Of a stretch of DNA of 64,000 bases, positions 11,193 through 23,753 are shown piece after piece. A model generated the notes under the pieces. It was not told where the DNA came from. It saw nothing but the letters and a program-made list of their open reading frames with translations, and made no database searches. Each line of letters opens with the position of its first letter. The first letter of the stretch is position 1. This DNA is from Meconema thalassinum (Eukaryota; Arthropoda; Insecta; Orthoptera; Tettigoniidae). The position numbers were made by a program, and so were the translations under genes. The stretch spans positions 368,639,387-368,703,386 of the forward strand of contig OX336388.2 in the NCBI GenBank assembly GCA_946902985.2, written 5' to 3'.

Positions 11193-12023
11193 ATGGAAAT
11201 GGCACTTCCAATGATTCGGAAAAGGTTAGGGCGTACCCTGCAGGCGACGCGCAGTTCCTTTGGTACTGGGGGAACTGTGAGAAATGGGCGACCAGTAACC
11301 GAAATGAAAGTGGGAATCATGAATGTCATGACCCTGACAGGCAAGGTGGAGGAGGTGGTCGACTTCATGGAGAGGGAGAAGGTTGGAATGATGGGGCTGA
11401 GTGAAGTGAAATGGAAAGGTAAAGGAAGGAAGAAATTGGGGAAAGGATATACATTATACTGGAGTGGTGGCCAAGAGGCAAAAAATGGCGTGGGACTGAT
11501 AACCTCGAAACAACTGGAGGAGTATGTTGAAGTGGTAGAGTGTGTGAGTGACAGAATAATGAAAATTAGAATGAAGATGAAGAATAACGTGATGGGCTTC
11601 ATACAAGTGTATGCACCACAGACTGGAAACAGAGAAGAAGATATTGAAGTATTCCTGGAGGATGTAGAAAGAGTAATCTCAGATGTAGAAGTGGTGATCA
11701 TGGGAGACATGAATGCACAAGTCGGAAATGAGAGACAAGGAAAGGAAGAAGTCGTTGGACCATATGGATATGGGAAAAAGAACCGGGAAGGAGAGGAACT
11801 TGTAAACTTTTGTGAAAGGAATGGACTGATAGTGGGTAATTCATGGTTTCGGAAGAAAAACAGCAGGAAAATTGCAAGATATGGGTGGGGTGATAGAAGA
11901 ACAAAATCAGTAATTGACTACTTCCTGTTGGAAAGGACAAATCGCAGAAAGCTGATGGATGTGACAGCTTTACCAGGAGAAGCATTTGATGGGGACCATA
12001 GAGCTGTGGTGGCAAAATTTTGA
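11193..12023 (+). pseudogene. LINE ORF2, endonuclease domain (5' segment)
   Basis: This 276-codon segment encodes an apurinic/apyrimidinic-type endonuclease, which nicks target DNA for target-primed reverse transcription. Visible motifs are LSEVKWKGKG (residues about 69-78, catalytic Glu), GDMNAQVG (about 170, catalytic Asp and Asn) and FDGDHRAV near the end (the Asp-His pair). A TGA at 12021 interrupts the frame. The same frame continues beyond it through a second stop (TAA at about 12126) into the reverse transcriptase segment, so two nonsense changes separate the domains. The first Met is only the first in the frame; conserved sequence begins about 40 residues later. Confidence 0.85.
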
Positions 12024-12146
12024 TGGGGAAAATTGGAAAACCTAAAGGAGATCAGAGAAAGTAAAATTAAAGTATGGAAATTGAAAGACAAAGCTGTACA
12101 GGAAGATTTTCAGGAGAGATTGAAGTAACAAATCCCAGTTACTGAA

Positions 12147-13457
12147 GTGGAAAATGTAGAAGAGGAATGGTCCCACTTTAAAAAGGCATTTGCCGGTGCA
12201 GCAGAGAGTGCTTGTGGTAGGACGTCAACAATAGTGAAAGAGAAGGAGACACCGTGGTGGAATGAGGAAGTGAGGAAAGCAGTGAAAGAAAAGAAGTATG
12301 CATGGAAAGAATGGAACCGAGATCAAACAGAAGAAAGCAAAAGGAAGTATCACGACAGCAAGCGGAGGTGTAAGAAAGTGGTAGGAGAAGAAAAGAAGAA
12401 AAGTTGGGAAGAATTTACACGAAGAATGGAAACAGATGTAAATGGCAGTAAAAGGATGCTGTATGGGCTTCTAAGAAGTAAGAGGAAAGAAAGAGTTATC
12501 ACAAAGCTGGTGAAAAAGGAAGATGGAGAGTTGTTAACACACCCAGAAGAGATAAAGGGACGATGGAAGGAGTATTTCGATAAGCTATTGAATGTGAGCA
12601 ATTGTACTGGTGAGATGGAAGTGACACAACCTGACGACTCTATAACAGAAGATGATATAACAATGCTGGAGGTGGAATTAGCAGTACAGAAAATGAAGAT
12701 GGGAAAAGCAACAGGGGTGGATGAAATCAGTGTAGAAATGATAAAGGCTGCTGGACCTGTTGGTATGCAATGGCTGTATCGACTGCTAAAGTGTGTGTGG
12801 AAACGGAAATGTGTACCAGAAGACTGGGAGAAAGGGCTAATAATACCAGTGTTTAAGAAAGGGGACAAGAAAGTGTGTGATAACTATAGAGGGATCACCC
12901 TCATATCACAGATAGTAAAAATACTGGAAAGGATATTAGAAAGAAGAATGAGAAGAAAGGTGGAAGGAGAGTTGCAAGAGGAACAGTATGGCTTCAGGAG
13001 TGGAAGATCCACAGTGGACCCAATCTTTAGCTTGAGGCAGGTGATGGAAAAGAACTGGGAATATGGAGAGGATTTGATCATGACTTTCATAGATCTAGAA
13101 AAGGCATATGATAGTGTCCCCAGAGAGAAGGTATGGGAAACCATGGTTAAGAAGAGACTGGGAAGAGAAATGTTGGAAATGGTGCAAGCAATGTACAACA
13201 ACTGTGTTAGCAGGGTACTGACCCCAGTTGGAAATACAGATTGGTTTAGGAACAAGACTGGACTAAGACAGGGGAGTGTGCTGTCACCTCTTTTATTCAT
13301 AATGGTAATGGATGAAATTGTAAAGGAAACAAAGGAAGCATATGGACATAAAGAAATGAAGTTACTATTATTTGCAGACGATATTGTGGTCTGGGGAAGG
13401 AACACCGAAGAAGTGCAAAAACAACTAGATGCACTGAACGAAAATATTCAGAAGTAT
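12147..13457 (+). pseudogene. LINE ORF2, reverse transcriptase domain (middle segment)
   Basis: In the same frame as the endonuclease segment, this part holds the linker and reverse transcriptase. Landmarks are KGDKKVCDNYRGITL (about 12859-12899), GFRSGRSTVDPIF, FIDLEKAYDSVPR (about 13087, first catalytic Asp), GLRQGSVLSPLLF and LLLFADDIVV (FADD box at about 13370, remaining catalytic Asps). At 13457 the LINE stops and the LTR array begins. Reading on into the array adds unrelated residues, so the last part of the apparent frame (to 13556) is not LINE sequence. The frame resumes correctly at 37134. Confidence 0.9.
13454..13457. repeat. LTR-array target-site duplication, left
   Basis: GTAT, matching 37130-37133. 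Together the two sites show that one insertion event into the LINE frame founded the whole array. Confidence 0.75.
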
Positions 13458-16400
13458 TGTGCCCGTTTAGACCGGAGTCCTCACGACCACATATGCATTT
13501 TACCAATAATCAGTCAGCACGAGAATCAAAATATCCCGGAGCGCCAGATGGGTTAAAGCAAATCGCAAAAACGACATCAAATTTATAAAAATGCTTTGCT
13601 GATTTTTGGCTCAATGCAACAATAAGGATAGAAGGAGATTTAATTGGGTGAAACACATCTGGTAAAATTATCTCAGTTTATTTAAAGTTAAAAATCTGAC
13701 TGCAAGAATAATGCTCAAAGCAGCATCATCCACGTGTGGCGATCCACACTCTTATTTACACACAATATACAGAAATCTTCCAAACACATTTGACAATCTT
13801 TTTGAAAACACAAGTCCGAATGTTAGTCCTGTGGACTGTGTTCCAAAATTATTAACATTTTAACTCCAGTGCAAAATGAATTGTCCATACTGGAAATAAC
13901 GTAGATCACTGTTTGACTATTTACATGATATTAACACTCGTAGAATAAATGTTTATAGAATTTCTTAAACTTTCATTTGTTTTCCAGTTTTCCAAAATAT
14001 ATCGTTGAGACTATTATTATCATCGTAGCAACACAAATTATTAACACATATTAACAACATCTGAAAAGTATTTGACCATTGAGCATAGCATCGAAGAACT
14101 GTGCGAAGCACAACAACAATTAATTGTTCTTCTGACATTAAACATTCGAGAAGTGACTCGATTATGAACTTCAAGTTCCAAACAAAATACATGATTTCTG
14201 AATCATCAACTTGATCAATAAATGGTTGAACCATTCAACTATTAGATTTTCCACTTGGAATTATTATGAAAAAAATATTTATATTTATGGCCATTTCTAG
14301 CAACTTTCACAACTTGCAATTCTTCGACAGAATGCGGAAATTAGAATTGTAGTCTTATAATGAATTCATTTAGTTCATGGCACTAGGATTGAAAATATCC
14401 TTCAAATTATTCGTGGTTAAAGAATTATTTTAAATTGGCAGTGGCCCATTCTACTATTTGTGTAAGGACACAATATTATAACAACAACAGCAACGGCAAA
14501 GGTCTTCCTCTGAAGAAGAATAAACTACTATCATGACAAATCCGGGTTCTAGCAAAATCAAATTCTAAATGGAATTCGTAAACAAGGTTGAAATAAGAAC
14601 TGATGGTTTCAAAGAAATAACCTTCGGGTTATTCATACGACGAAATGTGTGGCTCCAATACTCCTACTATAAACCTGAGCCATCGAACCTGCTATTTGAT
14701 TGATGCTCGAAAAAACCTTCATTCCTGCGACTTAACATGCGCACCTGGGAATGGCATTTCAACTACTCCACACACATAAATTATCTTCCCAAAATTTATA
14801 CAATAAATCAAGCCTCTGCTTGTTATCAACACTGGAAGATTAATAAACTTACAAGTTTATTTTATTTTACCATTCAGTTCAACCCGTGAATTTACCATAC
14901 TTATGAAAAGCTTCATTTCACTTTCGAGTGTATTTACGTCATGATTTTATATAAATACAAAAATATCCTATTTGATACAAATATCAATTGCTTCCCGTTT
15001 CATGCCTCTCCGTGTTATCTGAAACATATGCTTTACTCATAGCAAATATCAACTGTTCAACCAGAACTGAAATGTAGGTTGAATGCGGGCTTGCGCTAAC
15101 CACTCTCCTTCGTAAAATCTCCTGTTCCAAACTAGAAATGTTTCAACTACTTCATAGGCTCTTTCTCAATACATATGATTATTATAAAATATAATATCCA
15201 AGAATTATTTAGAAAAATTATGTAAATTATTATTATTATTATTAGTGGGTTATTATTATTATTTCAAATATGTTGAATTATCATCTCATTATGTGAGAAT
15301 CCACATGTTCGAACCTTCGAATATGGAAAAAATATCCATTCCTCAACAAAAATAAATTTAACTTTTACAGTTACATCGGCTGATTACCGTGATTTCCCAA
15401 AAATATGAAAAATTCAAATAAATGCTCAAAATGCTCGGTCATCGATCCTAAACTGTTCTGAGTGCTGAAAATGCTCAGAATAAATCTAACAAGTCTTGCG
15501 TAAATCATTACAAGCTTTAAATACGACGAAAAAAATGTGTTGGTCATCTGCAGAAAAATAGTTTGTTCCAATTAGCTAAGCATAATATAATTCAAACGTG
15601 GCTTACATTTCTTGATGTTCTTGAAGTGTAGTAAACCTGGTCTATACCAGATCTATCCGTAGACATGCCCTATCGGACAAGCACGTATAATCCTTGTATC
15701 GGCCGCCATTGTAGACCCACAAATCGTCTAGTCAGACATAGTGGTAGTATCTTTCGACGTTTTAAATGACTGTGGTTCCATTTTAATATGGGCTTCTAAC
15801 AAAGCCATAACAGTTTGTTTGAAAAGGGTCAGATCTAAGCGATCTCTTCTTAAATGTGTCAGTTGTAACCCAACTCACTGTAATCTCATCAGTACAAGAA
15901 AAACGTTGACAGTCTAAGCAGTTAACGGCTGTTCTGAAGATCGTTCCCTGGGCATGGTTTATTAAAATCACCATCTGCCATGCGCTAGACAACCTGCAGT
16001 TTCCCTTGCGTAGACTAATGAACGCCACCGTTATAGACTATTCTTCAATGTACTGACGGATTGAAGTGGTTAAATAGTTACAAAATATGAAAACTGACTT
16101 TAAATGGATTTAAACATCCAAGTATTAATTTACTATTGGACTGTGACAATATACTATTTTCTAGACCAAGTCTAGCATATGTCCTTTAAGAAATATAAAT
16201 ATTTCCACCAATGTCTGTAGAAAAACAATCACCTCAGTGATTCTCCTCACCAGAAACTTACTAAGTTCCAACTCGTTTGCGCAGCACTTCTCGTGACTAT
16301 CACGATTTGAAAAGTACTTCTTCGTAGAGGCGGCAACCATGTGCCTTGGGTCAGCGTAGACGCAACTTGTTCGCCAAGTGCTTGTGATGAATTGAGCTAC

Positions 16401-16785
16401 CTAAGCCTGCTCCAGCTTGCTTTTATACAAAAACGGTCAGGGTCACGCGTCATCGCCTGATATCTAAAAATCCTCATATCTCTTGAATCCCTGGTCCGAT
16501 TTACTTGATACTAATTGCATTCTCTTTCATTTGGCCGTGCCAGTAATCTGATCCCAGTCTCAAGTCTCTGCTCCATAGTTAACTATTTAATCAATAAATA
16601 GTCTCCACCTCTGCTGTTACTCGCTACGTCATTTACCATCCAACTATCGGTAATTTCCTTCGAAAGGCTTCGAGAAGCAATGTAGCGCGATATTCAAATA
16701 TCCGAACTTTCAAAAGCTGCTACAGCCTTTCCCTTGATATCTAGGTGTCTGAAACTTGGAATACCCATTCCTAGATTTGGGCACA
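13458..16785 (-). repeat. LTR 1 (3' LTR of unit 1)
   Basis: 3,328 bp with perfect 7-bp terminal inverted repeats TGTGCCC...GGGCACA. It carries private bases relative to the other LTRs, for example T at 13481 and G at about 16350. It is the outermost LTR downstream of the array. Confidence 0.92.
16421..16427 (-). promoter_or_regulatory. TATA box in LTR 1
   Basis: TATAAAA on the minus strand in GTATAAAAGC, about 360 bp from the LTR's upstream edge. An initiator-like TCAATT lies about 30 bp downstream. If used, U3 is about 0.4 kb and R plus U5 about 2.9 kb. Confidence 0.6.
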
Positions 16786-16799
16786 TCCACCCCACACCT
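16786..16799 (-). other. Candidate polypurine tract, unit 1
   Basis: On the minus strand AGGTGTGGGGTGGA directly abuts the 3' LTR. It is purine-rich with two T interruptions and sits where plus-strand priming is expected. The same sequence adjoins LTR 2 and LTR 3. Confidence 0.5.
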
Positions 16800-16850
16800 A
16801 GCAAAAAATAAAAATTGAAAAATTTTTATTTTTCCTATCTACACATTAAA

Positions 16851-16973
16851 TTATCTGGTTCTTGAATAATAGATCTTCAAATTCGATGCATTGTAAGTTC
16901 CCACGATGTTACCAGTTCGTGTATTAGCTACTTCATAGCTTCCATTATTGTTTACTTCCACAATATTCAAAAT
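16851..16973 (-). pseudogene. Residual Pol C-terminal tail, unit 1
   Basis: In the +1 frame relative to gag-protease, 40 codons end in a TAA at 16851-16853. They read like the extreme C-terminus of Gypsy Pol: VEVNNNGSYEV, then IVGTYNASNLKIYY, matching the usual G-Y-V--G--G-YN-S-LK-YY pattern after integrase. Reverse transcriptase, RNase H and the integrase core are missing between the pre-RT linker and this tail. It marks the 3' edge of an internal deletion. Confidence 0.7.
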
Positions 16974-19731
16974 CTTCAATTCCACCAGGCTTAATATCAA
17001 AAATATCTTGATACTCTTCCAAAATTTTCCCTAGCTCTGGGGACTCCTTCTCAGTGTAGACTTCTCTTCCTTCAGCTTCATGAAAAATCAGAGACCATTG
17101 AGCATCTCCCTCGATGTCTTCCTCTTCTTTTCCCTCGAAGTTTATATCTTCGGTATTCTTGAATTTAATCGTCTCTGTCTTCATATCTATCACTGCTTGA
17201 TATTTCTGAATGAAATCTGCTCCCAATATCATGTCAAAAGCCATGTCCTTCATTACAACAAATACATGTCGGAAATCATGTCCTCCAATCGTAATACATA
17301 AGTATAATTGTGTTTTACACAGAGATATTTTATTGGGTATTATTCCTTGGATCTTAATTCCTGATACTGGAATTTCCTCTAAATTCTCTTTGAGCTTCCA
17401 CAGAATATAAAGCTTCTCACTCACCAGACAAAGCATAGCCCCAGTATCGATCAAAGTATCGACAGGCATACCAAATACTTCGCATGAAATGATTGGCATT
17501 CTAATTCTGGTACCCATTTCTTTTCGTTCGTCATTCTGTTGAATTAAGTCATCATCTTCTGCTTGCCATTTAATTATTCTGGAAGTGAAAGTATTCAAAA
17601 TTCTATCTTCTACTGTGAATTCGAAGTTTTTTTTTTCATTACCATTCCCCCGGGATTGTTGTGTTCCCGATGGACCTGGATCATTGGGCCTCTGCTCCAC
17701 AAATTGTAAGTTATCTTGGTGTCTTGCTTCCAAGTTTTTCCTCGTGTCCTTGTTAAACTCTTCATTGGACTGACGAGTATCTACATTCCCTCTGTTATTA
17801 TAGTTATTACCATAGGATCTTCTTTCCTGATACCTTCCTTGAGTATCTCGTGGTCTTCTCCATCGAGTGTTGTATCGATTACCACCATCCGGTCTTGCAT
17901 ATGGTTTGTAACTGTATCTGTTACGGTATTGGTTCCATCCTCTCGTATTGGAATCTTCCCTCGGCGATTTCTCTTCTCGCTCCTCTCGAATCTCTCGAGG
18001 TGTCTGAGAATAACTGTCAGCCATAACAGCATACACAGCGTTATTACTCTTTACTCCCTTCTGATGGAAGAATTGAGCGTTTGTATGATCCAGCTTCTGC
18101 AATACTTCATCAAACTGTTCCATATTGTAGATATCAGCAGCGATCAAAGTCCTCTGGACGTCTGCTGGAAATTGTCGTATCAAAGCAGTAATCAACTCGT
18201 TATCTGGCATTGGCGGATCTAAATGTTGGAGTTTAGACAGCTGTCCAGAAAAGTATGTAGAGTATCGAGTAGGTTGTGACGTCGAGAATCTCTTCGAATA
18301 CAACTCTGCTCTAACTTGCTGTTGGGTTTCAGGGGACCAAAACTTCTTCAATAACCCACGAGAAAACTCCTCAAAAGTATTTAGAGTGGATCTAAATGCT
18401 CTAAACCACAAAAGTGCGGGACCTTCCAAGAACTTCCCTATTACCCTGATCTGTCTTTCTTTAGGGATCTTAGAATCTTTCAGGTAATCACCTGCTTCTC
18501 TCAGAAATTCCACGGGTGTTACAGAATCTCGCCCTGAAAATTTAGAAGGCTTGTCTTCTATATTCTTAAATACAGTTATGGGGTTGGATTGAAATACTGT
18601 CCTGACCTCATCCTGTCTATCAGTCTCTCTAGCTCCTCCTAGATTTATCTGTATCTGTTCCTTTCCCCTTACATTCGGCATTTTCAAAAGATGATCAGAC
18701 TGTTTCTCATCCTTTATTTGAGTTTTCATAGCCTCAAGTTCCTTCTGGTTTTCTTCTGCCATCTTCTTGATTGCTTCAGTCTCCTTACAATTGTCTTTAA
18801 CATCAATGGATATCTGGTTCATAACCGCCTCATGACTTTTCAATGACCCTGTCATATCTGATATGTCCTTCTGAGTTGCTTGAATATCCTTGGCAATTAC
18901 TTCAATGTGGGATGACAAAGATTCCCTAATCTCCTTGATTCCCTCTTGATTCTCCAGCTTGAGTGTGTCTTTAATTTCATTGACAACTGTGGTTTTAATC
19001 TCAGTTTGCAATTCATGAATCACTCCTTCTCTTATTTCTCCCATGACAAGTTCCTTGAATTGTTCCGTTAAACGCTGAACAACTAGAATTCCCATCTCGT
19101 TACTCTCCTTCTTCACTCTGACTTCCAGGTTGACCATGTCTTCACCAACTTTCCTAAGACCATGTTCTATCCTATCAGCTAAGCTTTGGGATCGAAGATC
19201 GGCATCGCGAAATTTATCGTCCATTAAACTTGCGTTAGTAGCTAACGAAGTTTCGAGCTCATGTGTTTTATCGCATAATTTATTCATTTTACTTTCAAGT
19301 GTCATTTTCAAAATTTCAGAATTCTCTTTAAATTTACTTTCCATTGAATTAAATTTACTATTTAAATTTTCCTTTAAGTTATCTTTTAACCTGCTCTCTA
19401 ACAAATCGGAATTCTCTTTGAGTTTATCAGAACTTTCTTTAAGTTTATTTTCTAAAGAATCAGAATTTTCTTTAAGTTTATCATTCAAATTTTCTCTAAG
19501 TTTATTCTCTAAAGAATCAGAATTTTCTTTAAGTTTATTTTCTAAAGAATCAGAATTTTCTTTAAGTTTATCATTCAAATTTTCTCTAAGTTTATTCTCT
19601 AAAGAATCAGAATTTTCTTTAAGTTTATTTTCTAAAGCCTCAGTATTCTCTTTCATAATGGCTGCTACACGCAGTCCAGCCTGTTTTGAACTCTCCTCCA
19701 AACTCCTCATCATTCTCATCATTTCTTCCAT
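16945..19731 (-). CDS. Gag-protease polyprotein, intact frame, unit 1
   Basis: A 928-residue frame encodes the capsid precursor and protease of a Gypsy-class element. Residues 1-130 are a coiled coil built from repeated KENSDSLENKL and RENLNDKL modules. Further helical, charged sequence follows to about 380. A Retrotrans_gag-type domain spans about 395-565 (PSKFSGRDSVTPVEF, GPALLWFRAFR, FSRGLLKKFW). An RG/Q/N-rich basic stretch (about 600-660) replaces a CCHC knuckle, which is absent. The aspartic protease has LIDTGAML (catalytic Asp about 762) and MILGADF (about 835). The end, LEEYQDIFDIKPG, is the usual linker before reverse transcriptase, but the frame stops 11 residues later because pol is deleted. 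The first Met lies 506 bp inside the LTR edge. Confidence 0.9.
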   Translation of the reverse strand: MEEMMRMMRSLEESSKQAGLRVAAIMKENTEALENKLKENSDSLENKLRENLNDKLKENSDSLENKLKENSDSLENKLRENLNDKLKENSDSLENKLKESSDKLKENSDLLESRLKDNLKENLNSKFNSMESKFKENSEILKMTLESKMNKLCDKTHELETSLATNASLMDDKFRDADLRSQSLADRIEHGLRKVGEDMVNLEVRVKKESNEMGILVVQRLTEQFKELVMGEIREGVIHELQTEIKTTVVNEIKDTLKLENQEGIKEIRESLSSHIEVIAKDIQATQKDISDMTGSLKSHEAVMNQISIDVKDNCKETEAIKKMAEENQKELEAMKTQIKDEKQSDHLLKMPNVRGKEQIQINLGGARETDRQDEVRTVFQSNPITVFKNIEDKPSKFSGRDSVTPVEFLREAGDYLKDSKIPKERQIRVIGKFLEGPALLWFRAFRSTLNTFEEFSRGLLKKFWSPETQQQVRAELYSKRFSTSQPTRYSTYFSGQLSKLQHLDPPMPDNELITALIRQFPADVQRTLIAADIYNMEQFDEVLQKLDHTNAQFFHQKGVKSNNAVYAVMADSYSQTPREIREEREEKSPREDSNTRGWNQYRNRYSYKPYARPDGGNRYNTRWRRPRDTQGRYQERRSYGNNYNNRGNVDTRQSNEEFNKDTRKNLEARHQDNLQFVEQRPNDPGPSGTQQSRGNGNEKKNFEFTVEDRILNTFTSRIIKWQAEDDDLIQQNDERKEMGTRIRMPIISCEVFGMPVDTLIDTGAMLCLVSEKLYILWKLKENLEEIPVSGIKIQGIIPNKISLCKTQLYLCITIGGHDFRHVFVVMKDMAFDMILGADFIQKYQAVIDMKTETIKFKNTEDINFEGKEEEDIEGDAQWSLIFHEAEGREVYTEKESPELGKILEEYQDIFDIKPGGIEDFEYCGSKQ
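19430..19650 (-). repeat. Coding minisatellite in gag, unit 1
   Basis: Direct repeats of 33-bp and 24-bp modules (KENSDSLENKL and RENLNDKL), partly arranged as a higher-order repeat of about 90 bp. The repeats also sit at the same place in units 2 and 3. They produce the long antisense frame on the plus strand. Confidence 0.8.
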
Positions 19732-20197
19732 AATTTCAATTATTCAAAACTTAGGGGTATACAACAGTGGCAAACACAAGCTTATAACTAGAACAAGAAA
19801 TATGAGTAGCTAATTGGAACACTATAATAAAATGAGATTTGTCCTAATATCGACGTGATGGAAAAACAAAATTCTTTACTTTTACGAATAACATTTACCA
19901 TAATATCACAAGAAAAATATGCTAGTTCTCAAATATCCTCCACCTGGATTCTAATAATGTGTATCTCCAGTCATCGAACGTTTACTACTGAATTTACTTG
20001 ACGCCCTAATGGTTAAGCCATTATCAAAAATAATCAAACCCATTCTAATTATTAACCAGTTAAATTTTTAATTTTCCCACTAATTGGGTTTCCTACTAAT
20101 TTATTCATCCAAACCAGACATCTCTCAACTCCCAAAATATTTCTATAAAAGTTATCACAATTTCAAATCGGCATGCGATTGACCATGTCTAAATCGG

Positions 20198-20215
20198 GAC
20201 CCACGTTCGAAGCCA
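20198..20215 (-). other. Candidate primer-binding site, unit 1
   Basis: Read on the minus strand, TGGCTTCGAACGTGGGTC starts with the obligatory TGG and contains AACGTGGG, a core shared with insect lysine-tRNA-type primer sites. It lies 22 nt inside the LTR edge, farther than usual for Gypsy elements, so the call is tentative. Equivalent sites follow the 5' LTRs of units 2 and 3. Confidence 0.35.
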
Positions 20216-20237
20216 TTTCTCTCTCTATCTTATTTTA

Positions 20238-23200
20238 TGTGCCCGTTTAGACCGGAGTCCGCACGACCACATATGCATTTTACCAATAATCAGTCAGCAC
20301 GAGAATCAAAATATCCCGGAGCGCCAGATGGGTTAAAGCAAATCGCAAAAACGACATCAAATTTATAAAAATGCTTTGCTGATTTTTGGCTCAATGCAAC
20401 AATAAGGATAGAAGGAGATTTAATTGGGTGAAACACATCTGGTAAAATTATCTCAGTTTATTTAAAGTTAAAAATCTGACTGCAAGAATAATGCTCAAAG
20501 CAGCATCATCCACGTGTGGCGATCCACACTCTTATTTACACACAATATACAGAAATCTTCCAAACACATTTGACAATCTTTTTGAAAACACAAGTCCGAT
20601 TGTTAGTCCTGTGGACTGTGTTCCAAAATTATTAACATTTTAACTCCAGTGCAAAATGAATTGTCCATACTGGAAATAACGTAGATCACTGTTTGACTAT
20701 TTACATGATATTAACACTCGTAGAATAAATGTTTATAGAATTTCTTAAACTTTCATTTGTTTTCCAGTTTTCCAAAATATATCGTTGAGACTATTATTAT
20801 CATCGTAGCAACACAAATTATTAACACATATTAACAACATCTGAAAAGTATTTGACCATTGAGCATAGCATCGAAGAACTGTGCGAAGCACAACAACAAT
20901 TAATTGTTCTTCTGACATTAAACATTCGAGAAGTGACTCGATTATGAACTTCAAGTTCCAAACAAAATACATGATTTCTGAATCATCAACTTGATCAATA
21001 AATGGTTGAACCATTCAACTATTAGATTTTCCACTTGGAATTATTATGAAAAAAATATTTATATTTATGGCCATTTCTAGCAACTTTCACAACTTGCAAT
21101 TCTTCGACAGAATGCGGAAATTAGAATTGTAGTCTTATAATGAATTCATTTAGTTCATGGCACTAGGATTGAAAATATCCTTCAAATTATTCGTGGTTAA
21201 AGAATTATTTTAAATTGGCAGTGGCCCATTCTACTATTTGTGTAAGGACACAATATTATAACAACAACAGCAACGGCAAAGGTCTTCCTCTGAAGAAGAA
21301 TAAACTACTATCATGACAAATCCGGGTTCTAGCAAAATCAAATTCTAAATGGAATTCGTAAACAAGGTTGAAATAAGAACTGATGGTTTCAAAGAAATAA
21401 CCTTCGGGTTATTCATACGACGAAATGTGTGGCTCCAATACTCCTACTATAAACCTGAGCCATCGAACCTGCTATTTGATTGATGCTCGAAAAAACCTTC
21501 ATTCCTGCGACTTAACATGCGCACCTGGGAATGGCATTTCAACTACTCCACACACATAAATTATCTTCCCAAAATTTATACAATAAATCAAGCCTCTGCT
21601 TGTTATCAACACTGGAAGATTAATAAACTTACAAGTTTATTTTATTTTACCATTCAGTTCAACCCGTGAATTTACCATACTTATGAAAAGCTTCATTTCA
21701 CTTTCGAGTGTATTTACGTCATGATTTTATATAAATACAAAAATATCCTATTTGATACAAATATCAATTGCTTCCCGTTTCATGCCTCTCCGTGTTATCT
21801 GAAACATATGCTTTACTCATAGCAAATATCAACTGTTCAACCAGAACTGAAATGTAGGTTGAATGCGGGCTTGCGCTAACCACTCTCCTTCGTAAAATCT
21901 CCTGTTCCAAACTAGAAATGTTTCAACTACTTCATAGGCTCTTTCTCAATACATATGATTATTATAAAATATAATATCCAAGAATTATTTAGAAAAATTA
22001 TGTAAATTATTATTATTATTATTAGTGGGTTATTATTATTATTTCAAATATGTTGAATTATCATCTCATTATGTGAGAATCCACATGTTCGAACCTTCGA
22101 ATATGGAAAAAATATCCATTCCTCAACAAAAATAAATTTAACTTTTACAGTTACATCGGCTGATTACCGTGATTTCCCAAAAATATGAAAAATTCAAATA
22201 AATGCTCAAAATGCTCGGTCATCGATCCTAAACTGTTCTGAGTGCTGAAAATGCTCAGAATAAATCTAACAAGTCTTGCGTAAATCATTACAAGCTTTAA
22301 ATACGACGAAAAAAATGTGTTGGTCATCTGCAGAAAAATAGTTTGTTCCAATTAGCTAAGCATAATATAATTCAAACGTGGCTTACATTTCTTGATGTTC
22401 TTGAAGTGTAGTAAACCTGGTCTATACCAGATCTATCCGTAGACATGCCCTATCGGACAAGCACGTATAATCCTTGTATCGGCCGCCATTGTAGACCCAC
22501 AAATCGTCTAGTCAGACATAGTGGTAGTATCTTTCGACGTTTTAAATGACTGTGGTTCCATTTTAATATGGGCTTCTAACAAAGCCATAACAGTTTGTTT
22601 GAAAAGGGTCAGATCTAAGCGATCTCTTCTTAAATGTGTCAGTTGTAACCCAACTCACTGTAATCTCATCAGTACAAGAAAAACGTTGACAGTCTAAGCA
22701 GTTAACGGCTGTTCTGAAGATCGTTCCCTGGGCATGGTTTATTAAAATCACCATCTGCCATGCGCTAGACAACCTGCAGTTTCCCTTGCGTAGACTAATG
22801 AACGCCACCGTTATAGACTATTCTTCAATGTACTGACGGATTGAAGTGGTTAAATAGTTACAAAATATGAAAACTGACTTTAAATGGATTTAAACATCCA
22901 AGTATTAATTTACTATTGGACTGTGACAATATACTATTTTCTAGACCAAGTCTAGCATATGTCCTTTAAGAAATATAAATATTTCCACCAATGTCTGTAG
23001 AAAAACAATCACCTCAGTGATTCTCCTCACCAGAAACTTACTAAGTTCCAACTCGTTTGCGCAGCACTTCTCGTGACTATCACGATTTGAAAAGTACTTC
23101 TTCGTAGAGGCGGCAACCATGTGCCTTGGCTCAGCGTAGACGCAACTTGTTCGCCAAGTGCTTGTGATGAATTGAGCTACCTAAGCCTGCTCCAGCTTGC

Positions 23201-23565
23201 TTTTATACAAAAACGGTCAGGGTCACGCGTCATCGCCTGATATCTAAAAATCCTCATATCTCTTGAATCCCTGGTCCGATTTACTTGATACTAATTGCAT
23301 TCTCTTTCATTTGGCCGTGCCCGTAATCTGATCCCAGTCTCAAGTCTCTGCTCCATAGTTAACTATTTAATCAATAAATAGTCTCCACCTCTGCTGTTAC
23401 TCGCTACGTCATTTACCATCCAACTATCGGTAATTTCCTTCGAAAGGCTTCGAGAAGCAATGTAGCGCGATATTCAAATATCCGAACTTTCAAAAGCTGC
23501 TACAGCCTTTCCCTTGATATCTAGGTGTCTGAAACTTGGAATACCCATTCCTAGATTTGGGCACA
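20238..23565 (-). repeat. LTR 2 (shared by units 1 and 2)
   Basis: 3,328 bp, TGTGCCC...GGGCACA. It serves as 5' LTR of unit 1 and 3' LTR of unit 2. At the diagnostic sites it has C at 22377 and C at 23322. Confidence 0.92.
23201..23207 (-). promoter_or_regulatory. TATA box in LTR 2
   Basis: Same site as in LTR 1. As the 5' LTR of unit 1, this copy would drive the intact 928-codon gag-protease frame. Confidence 0.6.
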
Positions 23566-23630
23566 TCCACCCCACACCTAGCAAAAAATAAAAATTGAAA
23601 AATTTTTATTTTTCCTATCTACACATTAAA

Positions 23631-23753
23631 TTATCTGGTTCTTGAATAATAGATCTTCAAATTCGATGCATTGTAAGTTCCCACGATGTTACCAGTTCGT
23701 GTATTAGCTACTTCATAGCTTCCATTATTGTTTACTTCCACAATATTCAAAAT
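23631..23753 (-). pseudogene. Residual Pol C-terminal tail, unit 2
   Basis: Same 40-codon tail as in unit 1, same junction. The deletion therefore predates the expansion of the array. Confidence 0.7.

Larger units (their letters stand above)
10770..13457 (+). mobile_element. RTE-type LINE, 5' part
   Basis: This is the 5' two-thirds of a non-LTR retrotransposon. The untranslated leader holds two direct copies of CCATGTTAGGGGCGGC (about 11071 and 11113). An apurinic-endonuclease-like domain and most of a reverse transcriptase follow. The LTR array interrupts it after 13457, and it resumes at 37134. The exact 5' end is not defined by a visible duplication. The family call rests on the domain order and on the (TGA)n tail at the 3' end. 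Confidence 0.8.
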